In this document: one piece after another, positions 1-8,156 of the stretch | Position numbering within the stretch: position 1 is the stretch's first letter | How the letters are laid out: every line of letters starts with the position of its first letter | Assembly: GCF_963663645.1 (NCBI RefSeq) | Contig: NZ_OY760503.1 | Coordinates: 2,733,501-2,797,500, forward strand | Length of the DNA stretch: 64,000 nucleotides | Reading direction: 5' to 3' | Origin: an uncultured Trichococcus sp. | GTDB lineage: Bacteria; Bacillota; Bacilli; Lactobacillales; Aerococcaceae | Program-made: the position numbers and the translations under genes | Notes under the pieces: model-generated | What the model saw: the letters and a program-made list of their open reading frames with translations, nothing else | Database searches by the model: none | What the model was told of the DNA's origin: nothing

Positions 1-96
1 CACTTTTTATGTTGTTTCTCAGAATATACTCATTTTCCAAGCAAATGTCAAATGGTTTTTTGAAAAAAAGTGAATGATAGGGTTTTCTTGTCGTAA

Positions 97-1473
97 TTAG
101 TCCAAGTCTCTAGCGATTTCATCTTTAACAGTCACGCCTTCAGCTTCCAAGCGTGCGATTGTTTCGGCGAATTGCGGTAAGTGTTTTTTGTGTGCGATGA
201 ACAATTCGTTCATGATTTTGATTGCCGTTTCGCCTGAGCGGATCAGTGGGTTGATCGTGAAGGCTTGCAATGCAGTACCGTAGTCGCCTGTTACAGCAGC
301 TTCGATCGTCAACAATTCCATCGCTTTCATCACTTGCAACCAGCCTTTTTCAGCAGTCGGCAACTCACCGAAAGCAACGTTACGAGCGCCTAGTGCGCCG
401 ACGTAAGCTGTAACTTCGACTACGCAGTCAGCTGGCAGGTCAGGAACAGCGCCATTGTTTTTAGTGGATACAACGATTTGCGTGTCTTTGTTGGCGTAGA
501 TGGCAGCGATTGTTTCGCAAGCAGCATCAGAGTAGTAAGCTCCCCCACGTTTTTGCAGTTGCTCCGGTTTGTGATCCAAGTTTGGATCTTTGTACAATTC
601 GAACAATTCCGCTTCTGTCTCTTTCACTTGTTGTGCACGCGTGCCTACGCCATTGTATTCTTCCAGACCGTGTTCCAGCATTTCTTCTTCACGGTAGTAG
701 TAACGGTGGTAGCCGCAAGGGATCATGCCCATTTGTTCCAATTGTTCTCTGTAGAACGGAATGTCATGGATGTTTTTCGGAAGGCCTGCATCTTTGTCGA
801 ACATAGCGTCGATCACTTTGTAAGTGACGTCATTACCTTTGTCGTCAGCGACTTTATGCCAGTGGAAGTGGTTCAAGCCCGCAAATTTGTAGATCAGGTC
901 CTCTTTTTCAACGCCTAATGCTTTCGGTTCAGTCATGGTAGCCATAACCGGAACGTTGCACAAGCCCATTACTCTGTCCCATTTACCGTAGCGTACAACA
1001 GCTTCTGTTACCATGCCGCTCGGATTTGTGAAGTTGACTAGCCAAGCATTCGGGCAAAGTTCTTTCATGTCTTCAACGATCTGCAAAATGATCGGAATAG
1101 TACGGAAAGCTTTGAACATACCGCCGGCACCGTTTGTTTCTTGACCAAGCATGCCATATGAGAAAGGAATACGCTCATCTTTGACGCGAGCATTCAGTAA
1201 ACCGACACGGAATTGCGTCGTTACGAAGTCAGCATCCTTCAATGCTTCTCTGCGGTCCAGAGTCATATGGATTTTCACGTCGTAAGGGGATGCATCCCAC
1301 ATACGTTGCGCCATCGTTCCCACGATTTCCAATTTTTCTTTCCCTGCCTCGATATCCACTAACCAGATTTCGCGGATAGGCAATTCATCATAACGTTTGA
1401 TGAAACCTTCCATTAATTCAGGTGTGTAGCTGCTTCCTCCGCCGATTGTTACAATTTTAACGCCTTTTGTCAT
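97..1473 (-). CDS. GH4 family 6-phospho-glycosidase (6-phospho-beta-glucosidase type)
   Basis: Hydrolyses phosphorylated disaccharides delivered by a PTS, using the NAD+/Mn2+ redox mechanism of family GH4; cytoplasmic. The N-terminus carries the dinucleotide-binding GGGSSYTPEL. Further family signatures are NPSG, a Cys in GLCNVP (metal ligand) and GLNHFHW. At 458 aa it has the usual family length. I chose the ATG at 1473 because it has a GAGGGGG Shine-Dalgarno 9 nt upstream; a longer frame to 1518 lacks one. It is divergent from an RpiR regulator that probably controls it. Beta versus alpha specificity cannot be settled by eye; the GLNH segment favours 6-phospho-beta-glucosidase. Confidence 0.88.
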   Translation of the reverse strand: MTKGVKIVTIGGGSSYTPELMEGFIKRYDELPIREIWLVDIEAGKEKLEIVGTMAQRMWDASPYDVKIHMTLDRREALKDADFVTTQFRVGLLNARVKDERIPFSYGMLGQETNGAGGMFKAFRTIPIILQIVEDMKELCPNAWLVNFTNPSGMVTEAVVRYGKWDRVMGLCNVPVMATMTEPKALGVEKEDLIYKFAGLNHFHWHKVADDKGNDVTYKVIDAMFDKDAGLPKNIHDIPFYREQLEQMGMIPCGYHRYYYREEEMLEHGLEEYNGVGTRAQQVKETEAELFELYKDPNLDHKPEQLQKRGGAYYSDAACETIAAIYANKDTQIVVSTKNNGAVPDLPADCVVEVTAYVGALGARNVAFGELPTAEKGWLQVMKAMELLTIEAAVTGDYGTALQAFTINPLIRSGETAIKIMNELFIAHKKHLPQFAETIARLEAEGVTVKDEIARDLD

Positions 1474-1637
1474 TTGTATATTCCCCCTCGTTTCGTTTAC
1501 AAGGTTATTATCCATCATGTAAATATCGATAACAAGGGTTCTGGGTACACTTCAAAACCTTTTTACAAAATTCACGCAAAATCCGCCTAATAATTCAAAT
1601 TTTTTTCGCTTTTTGGCCTTTTTTGAGCGAAATATCG

Positions 1638-1677
1638 TTTACATAACATTTACATTAATTTATAATTTTTGTAAATG
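1638..1677 (+). promoter_or_regulatory. Promoter of the RpiR gene with overlapping inverted repeat
   Basis: TTTACA (1638-1643), a 17-bp spacer and a perfect TATAAT (1661-1666) precede the regulator gene. An inverted repeat CATTTAC (1647-1653) / GTAAATG (1671-1677) straddles the -10 box and is a plausible autoregulatory operator. Two related AATATCG-containing stretches (around 1526 and 1632) lie between the divergent genes. Confidence 0.6.
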
Positions 1678-1740
1678 GAAGAATAGCGATTTCAGTTAGA
1701 GTTGAACCGCTATTCATAGAAGAAAGGAGGCGCATCGCTT

Positions 1741-2634
1741 ATGCTGATACGCGAAAAAATGGAAACCATCAAGTTTTCTCCGGCTGAAAAGGAGGTCGTG
1801 GACTACCTGCTGCGTTATCCCGAAGTGCTGGACGAAAAGACGATGCAGGAAATCGCAACGGAAACCTATACGCAGCCTTCCACACTGATCCGCATCGCCA
1901 AAAAATTGGGTTTTGATGGATGGGTGGAATGCAAAAAAGCCTACCAAGAAGAGCACGACTACCTGACCCGCAACTTCGTCGACATCGATGCCAATCTGCC
2001 GTTCGAGGCGAACGACTCGATCATGACGATCAGCAAAAAGATGGCCTCACTCGGACAATCGACGATCGAGGATACGCTCTCGCTCATCCACCACGATACC
2101 TTGCAGCAAGCGAAACAGATGCTGCTGAGGGCTAAGCATATCCAAATCTTCGCCAACAACGCCAATATGCTCATCCCGCAGGACTTTGCGCTGAAGATGA
2201 ACCGGATCAAACACCACACTGCCGTCTCCACCATCAAAGGCGAAGACGTCTACACAGCCTATAACTGTCCAGAAGGCACCTGCGCCATTCTAATTTCCTA
2301 TACCGGCGAAAGCAACGCGATGAAGCAGATTGCGAATATATTGAAATCTGAGGGCATCCCCACGATCGGAATCACGAGCATCGGCGACAACTACCTTTCG
2401 CGGGTGGTGGACTGCTACCTGCCGATCACGACGCGGGAGAAACTGTATTCAAAGATCGGCAACTTCACTGTCAACCTTTCCGTCATCTACCTGCTGGACG
2501 TCCTGTATTCAATCGTCTTTGCCGAAAAATACGATGAAAACCTGGCCCATATCATCCGCTTGGGAAAAATAGCCGACAAAAGGAAGACAAGTTCGGATAT
2601 CATGCAGGAGGATACTGGTGGGGGAAAAGCATAG
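1741..2634 (+). CDS. MurR/RpiR family transcriptional regulator
   Basis: Sugar-phosphate-responsive regulator of 297 aa. It has an N-terminal HTH_6 domain (about residues 1-75, with STLIRIAKKLGFDGW as recognition region) and a C-terminal SIS domain (about 110-250) that binds phosphosugars. The start ATG has a strong AGAAAGGAGG site upstream. It lies divergently next to the GH4 gene, so that enzyme's substrate or product is the likely effector. This is inference from gene order. Confidence 0.88.
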   Translation: MLIREKMETIKFSPAEKEVVDYLLRYPEVLDEKTMQEIATETYTQPSTLIRIAKKLGFDGWVECKKAYQEEHDYLTRNFVDIDANLPFEANDSIMTISKKMASLGQSTIEDTLSLIHHDTLQQAKQMLLRAKHIQIFANNANMLIPQDFALKMNRIKHHTAVSTIKGEDVYTAYNCPEGTCAILISYTGESNAMKQIANILKSEGIPTIGITSIGDNYLSRVVDCYLPITTREKLYSKIGNFTVNLSVIYLLDVLYSIVFAEKYDENLAHIIRLGKIADKRKTSSDIMQEDTGGGKA

Positions 2635-2657
2635 CACCAACTAGAGTTTTTGGATAT

Positions 2658-2764
2658 TTGATAACTAGTCCGTCCGTGGTATAATGGCTTTGCGACATGA
2701 AATTAAATCAAGCCAAACAGCATAGAGCCGCTCCCACTGCGACGAATGGGAGCGGCTTTTTTTT
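2658..2764 (+). ncRNA. Candidate small RNA between promoter and intrinsic terminator
   Basis: TTGATA (2658-2663), a 16-bp spacer and TATAAT (2680-2685) are followed about 40 bp later by a perfect 11-bp GC-rich hairpin (2726-2736 with 2747-2757) and a run of eight T. The predicted transcript is about 70 nt. The hairpin could simply terminate the RpiR gene, but a promoter this good between stop codon and terminator would give a short RNA. A 28-codon frame from 2698 has no ribosome binding site. Confidence 0.35.
2726..2764 (+). terminator. Intrinsic terminator after the RpiR gene
   Basis: Perfect stem AGCCGCTCCCA / TGGGAGCGGCT with a 10-nt loop, followed by TTTTTTTT. Confidence 0.85.
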
Positions 2765-2815
2765 CGTCTACTGCGACAAATGATTTCAAACTATGCCATT
2801 TGTGTTGGTAACCCA

Positions 2816-2846
2816 TTGACATGAAGTCCACTCCAGGGCATACAAT
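2816..2846 (+). promoter_or_regulatory. MerR-type promoter (19-bp spacer with dyad)
   Basis: TTGACA (2816-2821) and TACAAT (2841-2846) are separated by 19 bp instead of 17. The spacer holds an imperfect dyad, TGAAGTCCACTCCA. Over-long spacers with a dyad are the hallmark of promoters twisted into register by MerR regulators. The spacer matches 14 of 19 positions of the spacer at 52846-52864. Confidence 0.55.
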
Positions 2847-2873
2847 AGTATGAACTTAATCTGGAGGGATTCT

Positions 2874-3461
2874 ATGGAAAAAATATTATATCTGATGCGT
2901 CACGGCGAAACGGAATTCAATGTGCGGAAAAAGATCCAAGGCTGGTGCGATTCCCCGCTGACCGAAATCGGAATCCAACAGGCGCAAATAGCCGGGACCT
3001 ACTTTTCGAATAATCGAATCGAAATTGATCATGCCTATTCATCCACATCGGAGCGCGCCTCGGATACGCTGGAAATCGTGACCGGCAATCAAATGCCTTA
3101 CCAACGTCTCAAGGGGCTGAAAGAATGGCATTTCGGTGCTTTCGAAGGCGAGAGTGAGCACCTGAACCCGCCTATCCCCTATGGCGATTTTTTTGAAAAA
3201 TTCGGCGGCGAAAGCGAAGAAAAAATGAGGGACCGGCTCGCGACCACTCTTAAAATGATCATGGACTCTGCTGATCATCAAAATGTTTTGGCAGTGTCAC
3301 ACGGCGCAGCCTGCAGAGGTTTTATGCGCAAGTGGGCTCAAAATCAACAGGTTGATAAAAAATCGAGATTGAAAAACTGCTGCATCCTGAAATTCATCTA
3401 CAAAGCGGATGAATTTCATTTGGTCGACATCATCAACCATGATTTCAGTCAAATCCAATAG
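2874..3461 (+). CDS. Histidine phosphatase family protein (phosphoglycerate-mutase-like)
   Basis: 195-aa branch-1 histidine phosphatase. The catalytic LMRHGETEFN motif is at the N-terminus, an Arg follows in ERASDT, and the second catalytic His is in AVSHGAACRG. The substrate is unknown; family members act on sugar phosphates, phosphoglycerate or small phosphoesters. The start at 2874 is preceded by GGAGGG; the frame opens at 2850, but that ATG overlaps the promoter region. It is transcribed alone from a MerR-type promoter and ends in a strong terminator. Confidence 0.88.
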   Translation: MEKILYLMRHGETEFNVRKKIQGWCDSPLTEIGIQQAQIAGTYFSNNRIEIDHAYSSTSERASDTLEIVTGNQMPYQRLKGLKEWHFGAFEGESEHLNPPIPYGDFFEKFGGESEEKMRDRLATTLKMIMDSADHQNVLAVSHGAACRGFMRKWAQNQQVDKKSRLKNCCILKFIYKADEFHLVDIINHDFSQIQ

Positions 3462-3495
3462 GAACTTGGCTCCATCAAATCTGCACTAAATCACG

Positions 3496-3540
3496 AAAAA
3501 ACAGCCGGAGACGTCAGTGACGTTTATCCGGCTGTTTTCA
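3496..3540 (+). terminator. Intrinsic terminator after the histidine phosphatase
   Basis: Stem ACAGCCGGA (3501-3509) / TCCGGCTGT (3527-3535) followed by TTTTCATTT. An A-run on the other side makes it potentially bidirectional, so it could also serve the minus-strand gene ending at 3685. Confidence 0.75.
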
Positions 3541-3684
3541 TTTCGTTATTCTTTTGTCTAAGTGCTCCACTGCAGGAAATCACTCAGTTTCTTTCTGCAT
3601 CTCATCAGTACCAATTGGTCGCTTTTGGCTACTCGCGAATCGGCCATTGTTTGATCAGCTGCAGAATTCCCCGCTGACCGATAA

Positions 3685-3852
3685 CTATTGATTCGATTCA
3701 CAACCGCAGATACTTTCCATTTTTTCGGTCATTTCATCCGTAAGTACGTTGCTCATAAAAGCGCCGTAGTAGTTTTTCTTCATTTCCATTTCAACTTTGA
3801 AATGTTCGCATTCCTGTAAAGTCATATCGTTCAAATTAACGTAATTTTTCAT
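3685..3852 (-). CDS. Small hypothetical protein, 55 aa
   Basis: Not recognised. It encodes a charged, probably helical 55-aa polypeptide with an M-E-M-K-rich middle and two Cys near the C-terminus (ICGCESNQ). There is no signal peptide or membrane segment. It looks real because AAGGAGGAACC sits at the right distance from the ATG at 3852 and a textbook promoter lies about 100 bp upstream. An extension to 3924 lacks a ribosome binding site. Confidence 0.6.
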   Translation of the reverse strand: MKNYVNLNDMTLQECEHFKVEMEMKKNYYGAFMSNVLTDEMTEKMESICGCESNQ

Positions 3853-3946
3853 ATTAGGTTCCTCCTTGTGTAAAAACTTATGTAATGTAACAGACTGTTT
3901 GGCCGAAGCGAGATCAACAGGCATATTTCTGATGAGATGTATATCA

Positions 3947-3975
3947 TTTATACCCTGATATGGTCTTTAAGTCAA
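3947..3975 (-). promoter_or_regulatory. Promoter of the 55-aa gene
   Basis: Read on the minus strand: TTGACT (3975-3970), a 17-bp spacer, TATAAA (3952-3947). The 5' UTR would be about 90 nt. Confidence 0.6.
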
Positions 3976-4029
3976 TAATACTGCTCAGCCAATATTGTTC
4001 CAAATATCGCTGTTCAGTCTATATAATGC

Positions 4030-4080
4030 AAAAAACAGGAAGACAGCCCTACACTTGATAGGATTGTCTTCCTGCTGTTT
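4030..4080 (-). terminator. Terminator of the nitroreductase gene
   Basis: Stem CAGGAAGACA (4036-4045) / TGTCTTCCTG (4065-4074). An A-run at 4030-4035 reads as T on the minus strand, downstream of the nitroreductase stop. The T-rich other side could make it bidirectional. Confidence 0.7.
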
Positions 4081-4148
4081 TTGCTGTTTTTCTGGTGCAC
4101 CTTGAAGCAGTCATCGTCAATTTGGGAGCTAATTCACCCTTGGAAAGT

Positions 4149-4814
4149 TTAGTCGATTACTTCAAGAATCTCATCCAAAGACTGTCTTTTCTTCGGCGTG
4201 ATCGGTTCATTCCGGTAGCCTAACCCGAGCATATAGGAAACCCCGAACTCGTTCAGGTCGACCAGACCTTTTTCCGACAAGTATTTCTCAACATTGGCTT
4301 TGTTGAAGCCTTCGATCGGGCAGCTGTCGATTCCCAAAAGGGCTGCAGTGGTCATCATATTGGCCATCGCGATATACGTCTGTTTGGACGCCCAGTCGTA
4401 CAAGGTGCGTTCGTCCGTCAACTGTTGATTGTTCTTTTGGAAATTATCGAAATACTGACTGCGCGGCGAGTCAATAGCAAATTCCGCGCCGAGCACATCC
4501 TCCACAATGTGCCGTACATGGTCGCTTTCGATGGTCACATTTTTTTTGGCCAGCGCGATGACGAAATGGCTGGCGCCGTTGAGGCTGTTGACTGCTCCTG
4601 CAGCGATCCCCTTCAAATCATCCTTGATTTCCTGGTTGTTCACCAACAGGAATTTCCATGGCTCATAGCCAAAGGAACTCGGCGATAAACGTGCCGATTC
4701 GATGATCGTTTCCCAATCTTCCTCAGCAATTTTTTTCGTCGGATCGAAGGATTTGGTGGCATAGCGGCTTTGGTGCGCTTCGATGATTTGTGCTCTTAAT
4801 TCAGGTGTCGACAT
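4149..4814 (-). CDS. NAD(P)H-dependent nitroreductase family oxidoreductase
   Basis: FMN-dependent nitroreductase-fold enzyme of 221 aa, closest in look to the NfsB/YfkO type that reduces nitro compounds and quinones. The N-terminal RYATKSFDP segment (FMN phosphate contact), SARLSPSSFGYEPWKF and the C-terminal GLGYRNE loop are typical. GGAGATCC precedes the ATG. It is a single gene flanked by its own terminator, and the physiological substrate is unknown. Confidence 0.85.
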   Translation of the reverse strand: MSTPELRAQIIEAHQSRYATKSFDPTKKIAEEDWETIIESARLSPSSFGYEPWKFLLVNNQEIKDDLKGIAAGAVNSLNGASHFVIALAKKNVTIESDHVRHIVEDVLGAEFAIDSPRSQYFDNFQKNNQQLTDERTLYDWASKQTYIAMANMMTTAALLGIDSCPIEGFNKANVEKYLSEKGLVDLNEFGVSYMLGLGYRNEPITPKKRQSLDEILEVID

Positions 4815-4940
4815 AAATGGATCTCCTCACTTTGCATGATGATATTTATCTACTCCATATACTACTTTTAAATGGCCGATCCGGCAAGGGAGTTGTCTTT
4901 TTAAGAATCCAACAAGAGGAACGCAGTCCATTCTTCAGGC

Positions 4941-5070
4941 ATCTCCGGTGAAGGATCGCTCGCCGGAGATGGCGCCCTTATGACGTTACTGTACTCCTGT
5001 GAAAGGTCCCTCATCGAAGATACCGGCATTTGAATGTCAATTTCCTCCGGTTAAGCGCCCCTGACCGGAG
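4941..5070 (+). repeat. Triple-palindrome array A (CTCCGG...CCGGAG)
   Basis: Three 26-bp units start at 4943, 4994 and 5045, a period of exactly 51 bp. The first has extended arms ATCTCCGG / CCGGAGAT, the middle one is degenerate (CTCCTG...TCGAAG) and the third is intact. It belongs to the family also seen at 54.8, 55.6, 56.7, 57.0, 58.8 and 63.2 kb. Confidence 0.8.
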
Positions 5071-5210
5071 TTCAGTCCTTTTTACCTGGAAATGACCAAT
5101 TACTGGTTATCCAGCGGTGAACGAGCAATCCCCATATCGATCTGCGTGCGCCTCGTGATTTCGTTTTTATGCAAATGATCGGGTTTCCCGCCAGCGTAAA
5201 TGAAGGGAAG

Positions 5211-5266
5211 AACCCCCCGAAAACCGAAACACTCGTTTTTGAGTGTCCAGTTCTCGGATGGGGTTT
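5211..5266 (-). terminator. Probable terminator hairpin after the SDR gene
   Basis: Nested inverted repeat with inner stem ACACTC (5229-5234) / GAGTGT (5241-5246) and outer AACCCC / GGGGTT pairing. The T-tract is weak, so the function is tentative. Confidence 0.45.
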
Positions 5267-5280
5267 TAGAGTTTACCTAT

Positions 5281-6033
5281 TTAAATCTGATAGCCGTCAA
5301 TGCCTTTGAATGACGAATAGCCATCATCAACCATGACTGTGCTTCCGTTGATGGCACTTGCTTCTTCTAATGTCATAAGATAGATGGCATCAGCGATTTC
5401 TTTCGGCTCGATGATTCTGCCTTTCATATGCAGCTTGCTCCCCATCTCCTCGATTGGTTTATCGATCATTCCTGTTTTTACCCAACCTGGAGCGACGGAA
5501 ACGACGCGGATGCCATAAGGCGAAAGCTCTCTTGCCATTGCTTGCGTCACCATCTTCACGCCGCCTTTGCTGGCGTGATACCCGATCGCCTCTGAATTGG
5601 CCATAAATCCGCAGATCGAGCCCACGTTCACAATAACGCCTGATTTCTGTTTGACCATCTCTTGGCTCACGTAATGCCCGATGTTGATCGTCCCCATCAG
5701 GTTGACTTTGATGACATTCAGCGTATCCTCCAAATCAATCTCCGTAAAGGCGTCTCTTTTCCCTACAATGCCGGCAACATGTGCCAGCACATCGATGCGT
5801 CCGTATTTCAGGATGGTTTCTTTGACCAGATCTTCACAATCCTCTTTGCAGGCAACATTGCATTTGTAGAAAGTGACTTCGCCTATCTGCGATAATTCCT
5901 GGACCACTCTTTCAATCGTTTTTTCGTCATCAATGCTTGCGATGATGACTTTATCGTTCTCGTTTAAATATTTTTTGGCGGTCTCATATCCGATTCCCCT
6001 TGTTCCGCCTGTTACGATCACTATTCTGTCCAT
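5281..6033 (-). CDS. SDR family NAD(P)-dependent oxidoreductase (FabG-like)
   Basis: Classical short-chain dehydrogenase of 250 aa with the Rossmann motif TGGTRGIG near the N-terminus, NVGSIC with the catalytic Ser, YHASKGG (Tyr-x3-Lys) and a C-terminal GSTVMVDDGY. It lies 11 bp downstream of the flavin enoate reductase and is probably cotranscribed. The pair may act in succession on an unsaturated carbonyl substrate; FabG-like sequence alone does not prove a fatty-acid role. TAGGAGG precedes the ATG. Confidence 0.88.
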   Translation of the reverse strand: MDRIVIVTGGTRGIGYETAKKYLNENDKVIIASIDDEKTIERVVQELSQIGEVTFYKCNVACKEDCEDLVKETILKYGRIDVLAHVAGIVGKRDAFTEIDLEDTLNVIKVNLMGTINIGHYVSQEMVKQKSGVIVNVGSICGFMANSEAIGYHASKGGVKMVTQAMARELSPYGIRVVSVAPGWVKTGMIDKPIEEMGSKLHMKGRIIEPKEIADAIYLMTLEEASAINGSTVMVDDGYSSFKGIDGYQI

Positions 6034-6044
6034 GCTATTCCCTC

Positions 6045-7958
6045 CTATATTTCCAAAGCTAATTTTGTCGCATCATAAATGGCTTTTTTGGCATCCGCCA
6101 CGCAGTCGCTGTCCCCGATCGAATAGACACTCGGATGTTTTTGTTTCATCAGCTCAAACAACTGATTATTTGGTTTTGATCCGAACGCCAGTACGATTGC
6201 GTCATATCCATTGAGCGTATTTTGCTGATTGTTTTTTTCATATTCCACGCCGTCTTCATTGATTTTGATGACTTTGCTTTCGAGAATAATGTTTGTCTGA
6301 TGTTTTTCAAGGCGCGCCAACAGATCCATTCTAGGTCGTTTCATCGCAAGAGGGGCGACCGTATCGAGCATATCCATGATGGTTACGTCATTGCCGTATT
6401 CGCCCAACAATTCAGCGGTCTCCGCTCCAACTAACCCAGCGCCCAAAACGAGGACTTTTTTATTTTGCAACAAGACGGAGCTAGCTAAGACATCATTAGC
6501 AAGATAAACATTTTCATTCTCAATACCTTCAATGCGCGGAACAATCGGAACGGAGCCGGTCGAAACGACGATGACATCAGCCTGATTTTCCGCAATGAAC
6601 TGTTCATCCACAAAAGTATTGCTTAATATCTTAACACCATATTTTTCACAGAACGCAGCATAAGTTGAGACGGTCTTGACCAGATCCTGTTTCATCGGCG
6701 GAATGCTCGCCAATCGATATTGGCCGCCCAGGAAATTGCTTTTTTCCGCTAGAGTGACTTCATGTCCTCGTTTGGCCAGGATCCAGCTTGCCTGCAGTCC
6801 GCCTACGCCAGCCCCGACGACAAGAATTTTCTTCTTATCTTCGGCTGTCTCAATCACCCATGTCGATTCTTTGCCGCTGAATGGATTGATCATGCAGGAT
6901 GTTCCTTCGCCTTCTTCAAACGAAGAAGTGTAGAAACATCTCTGCATACAGCCTGTGCAAGTCAGCAACTCATTGATCCGGTTCTCTTTGACTTTATTGA
7001 CAAATTCACTGTCACAAATGGATTGGCGTCCCAGAGCGACAAAATCGGCACTGCCTGAAGCAATAACACTGTTCGCCAGCATAGGGTCGTTTATTCTGCC
7101 AACCACAATGACAGGGATATCCAAACACTCCTTCACAGCTTTCGCATTCGGAATATTGAAGCCTGAAGCGATGTAGTTGGATTGGACAGCAACCCCATAT
7201 GAGATGTGAAGCGCATCTGCGCCTGACTCCTGAAACAATAAAGCCTGTGCCTTGGCATCTTCCAGATTGTTGTAGCCATACTGCGCTTCATCACCGCTTG
7301 TTCTTACAATAACCGGGAAATCCCGGCCGCATTCTTTTTTGATGCCTTGAATAATTTCGGCAACAATCCTGCCTCTGTTTGTGATGTTTCCGCCGTACTC
7401 GTCACTTCTTTTGTTGACACCTTTGGATAAAAATTCCGCCAGCAAATAGCCATGGGCAGCATGGATCTCTACCCCGTCAAAATTTGCCGCCTGGGCCCGC
7501 ACTGCGGCAGCGATAAATTTCTGGACGATCTCTTTAACTTCATCGGTCGTCAATTCATGAACCACTTCATTTTTCCCGGGCATCGGCAAGGCGCTGGGAC
7601 CGACCGGAGGCAAGGTACTCGTGCCTTCGCCTCTGATTCTGCCGGAATGCTGAATTTGAGCAAAGATTTTTCCGTTCTCCTGGTGGACTCTTTCCGTTAG
7701 TCTGCTGAGGGACGGGATAAATTTGTCATCATAGATTGCTGCCTGAGTCGCTTCGGCTAGTCCTTCTTCACTGACGCAGATAAATTCGGTGATGATGAGG
7801 CCGAATCCGCCTTTTGCTCTGGCGGCATAGTATTCAAATGCCCGTTCCTCAAAATAATGCTCCTTATTGGTGTAGTGACTGTCCATGGCGGGAACGACAA
7901 ATCTGTTCTCCACCTCAAGCGTACCTATCTTCATTGGTTCAAACAACTTTTCAAACAT
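6045..7958 (-). CDS. FMN/FAD/4Fe-4S NADH:flavin oxidoreductase (2-enoate / 2,4-dienoyl-CoA reductase type)
   Basis: 637-aa multidomain enzyme. It has an N-terminal Old-Yellow-Enzyme TIM barrel (residues 1 to about 330), a cluster-binding segment CTGCMQRC with a downstream Cys (about 335-360), and a C-terminal FAD/NADH Rossmann domain with GAGVGGLQA and GAGLVGAE. Such enzymes reduce C=C bonds conjugated to acids, aldehydes or CoA esters. It forms an operon with the SDR gene. AAGGAGAC precedes the ATG. Because an RpiR regulator and sugar-related genes are adjacent, the physiological substrate is unclear; detoxification of plant enoates such as cinnamates is possible. Confidence 0.88.
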   Translation of the reverse strand: MFEKLFEPMKIGTLEVENRFVVPAMDSHYTNKEHYFEERAFEYYAARAKGGFGLIITEFICVSEEGLAEATQAAIYDDKFIPSLSRLTERVHQENGKIFAQIQHSGRIRGEGTSTLPPVGPSALPMPGKNEVVHELTTDEVKEIVQKFIAAAVRAQAANFDGVEIHAAHGYLLAEFLSKGVNKRSDEYGGNITNRGRIVAEIIQGIKKECGRDFPVIVRTSGDEAQYGYNNLEDAKAQALLFQESGADALHISYGVAVQSNYIASGFNIPNAKAVKECLDIPVIVVGRINDPMLANSVIASGSADFVALGRQSICDSEFVNKVKENRINELLTCTGCMQRCFYTSSFEEGEGTSCMINPFSGKESTWVIETAEDKKKILVVGAGVGGLQASWILAKRGHEVTLAEKSNFLGGQYRLASIPPMKQDLVKTVSTYAAFCEKYGVKILSNTFVDEQFIAENQADVIVVSTGSVPIVPRIEGIENENVYLANDVLASSVLLQNKKVLVLGAGLVGAETAELLGEYGNDVTIMDMLDTVAPLAMKRPRMDLLARLEKHQTNIILESKVIKINEDGVEYEKNNQQNTLNGYDAIVLAFGSKPNNQLFELMKQKHPSVYSIGDSDCVADAKKAIYDATKLALEI

Positions 7959-8088
7959 TTTTTTGTCTCCTTCATGCTTTGTCTAAAAATACCGTAGAAG
8001 CATCCATTTTTTGTGTTTCAATGAGCATACTTTCCTCTCACAGATAAAATACCAATGACACCACCTGAAAACAATCATTTTCCCAAAC

Positions 8089-8156
8089 AAAAAAACACTG
8101 TTTCCAAAACAGTGTTTTTTTGGATATGAGGATTGAAAACAGTGTTTTCAATCCTC
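8089..8156. repeat. Two adjacent perfect palindromes sharing AAAACAGTGTTTT
   Basis: First: AAAAAAACACTGTTT (8089-8103) / its exact complement (8107-8121), loop CCA, which also works as a terminator for the RpiR gene. Second: a 29-bp perfect palindrome (8128-8156), centred on GTG, which includes the last codons and stop of that gene. Both contain a related core, so an operator role is possible as well as termination. Confidence 0.7.

Larger units (their letters stand above)
4815..5280. other. 466-bp gene-free region holding repeat array A
   Basis: No supported gene. It holds the nitroreductase promoter area, a three-unit palindrome array (4941-5070) and the hairpin downstream of the SDR gene. 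Confidence 0.6.

Noticed and set aside
478-918. 146-aa plus-strand frame inside the GH4 gene
   Set aside because: It is antisense to a well-supported enzyme and rich in Phe and Val with no ribosome site, so a shadow frame.
1519-1560. cre site upstream of the GH4 gene (TGTTATCGATATTT on the minus strand)
   Set aside because: At least two consensus positions are wrong, notably the terminal CA; not strong enough to list.
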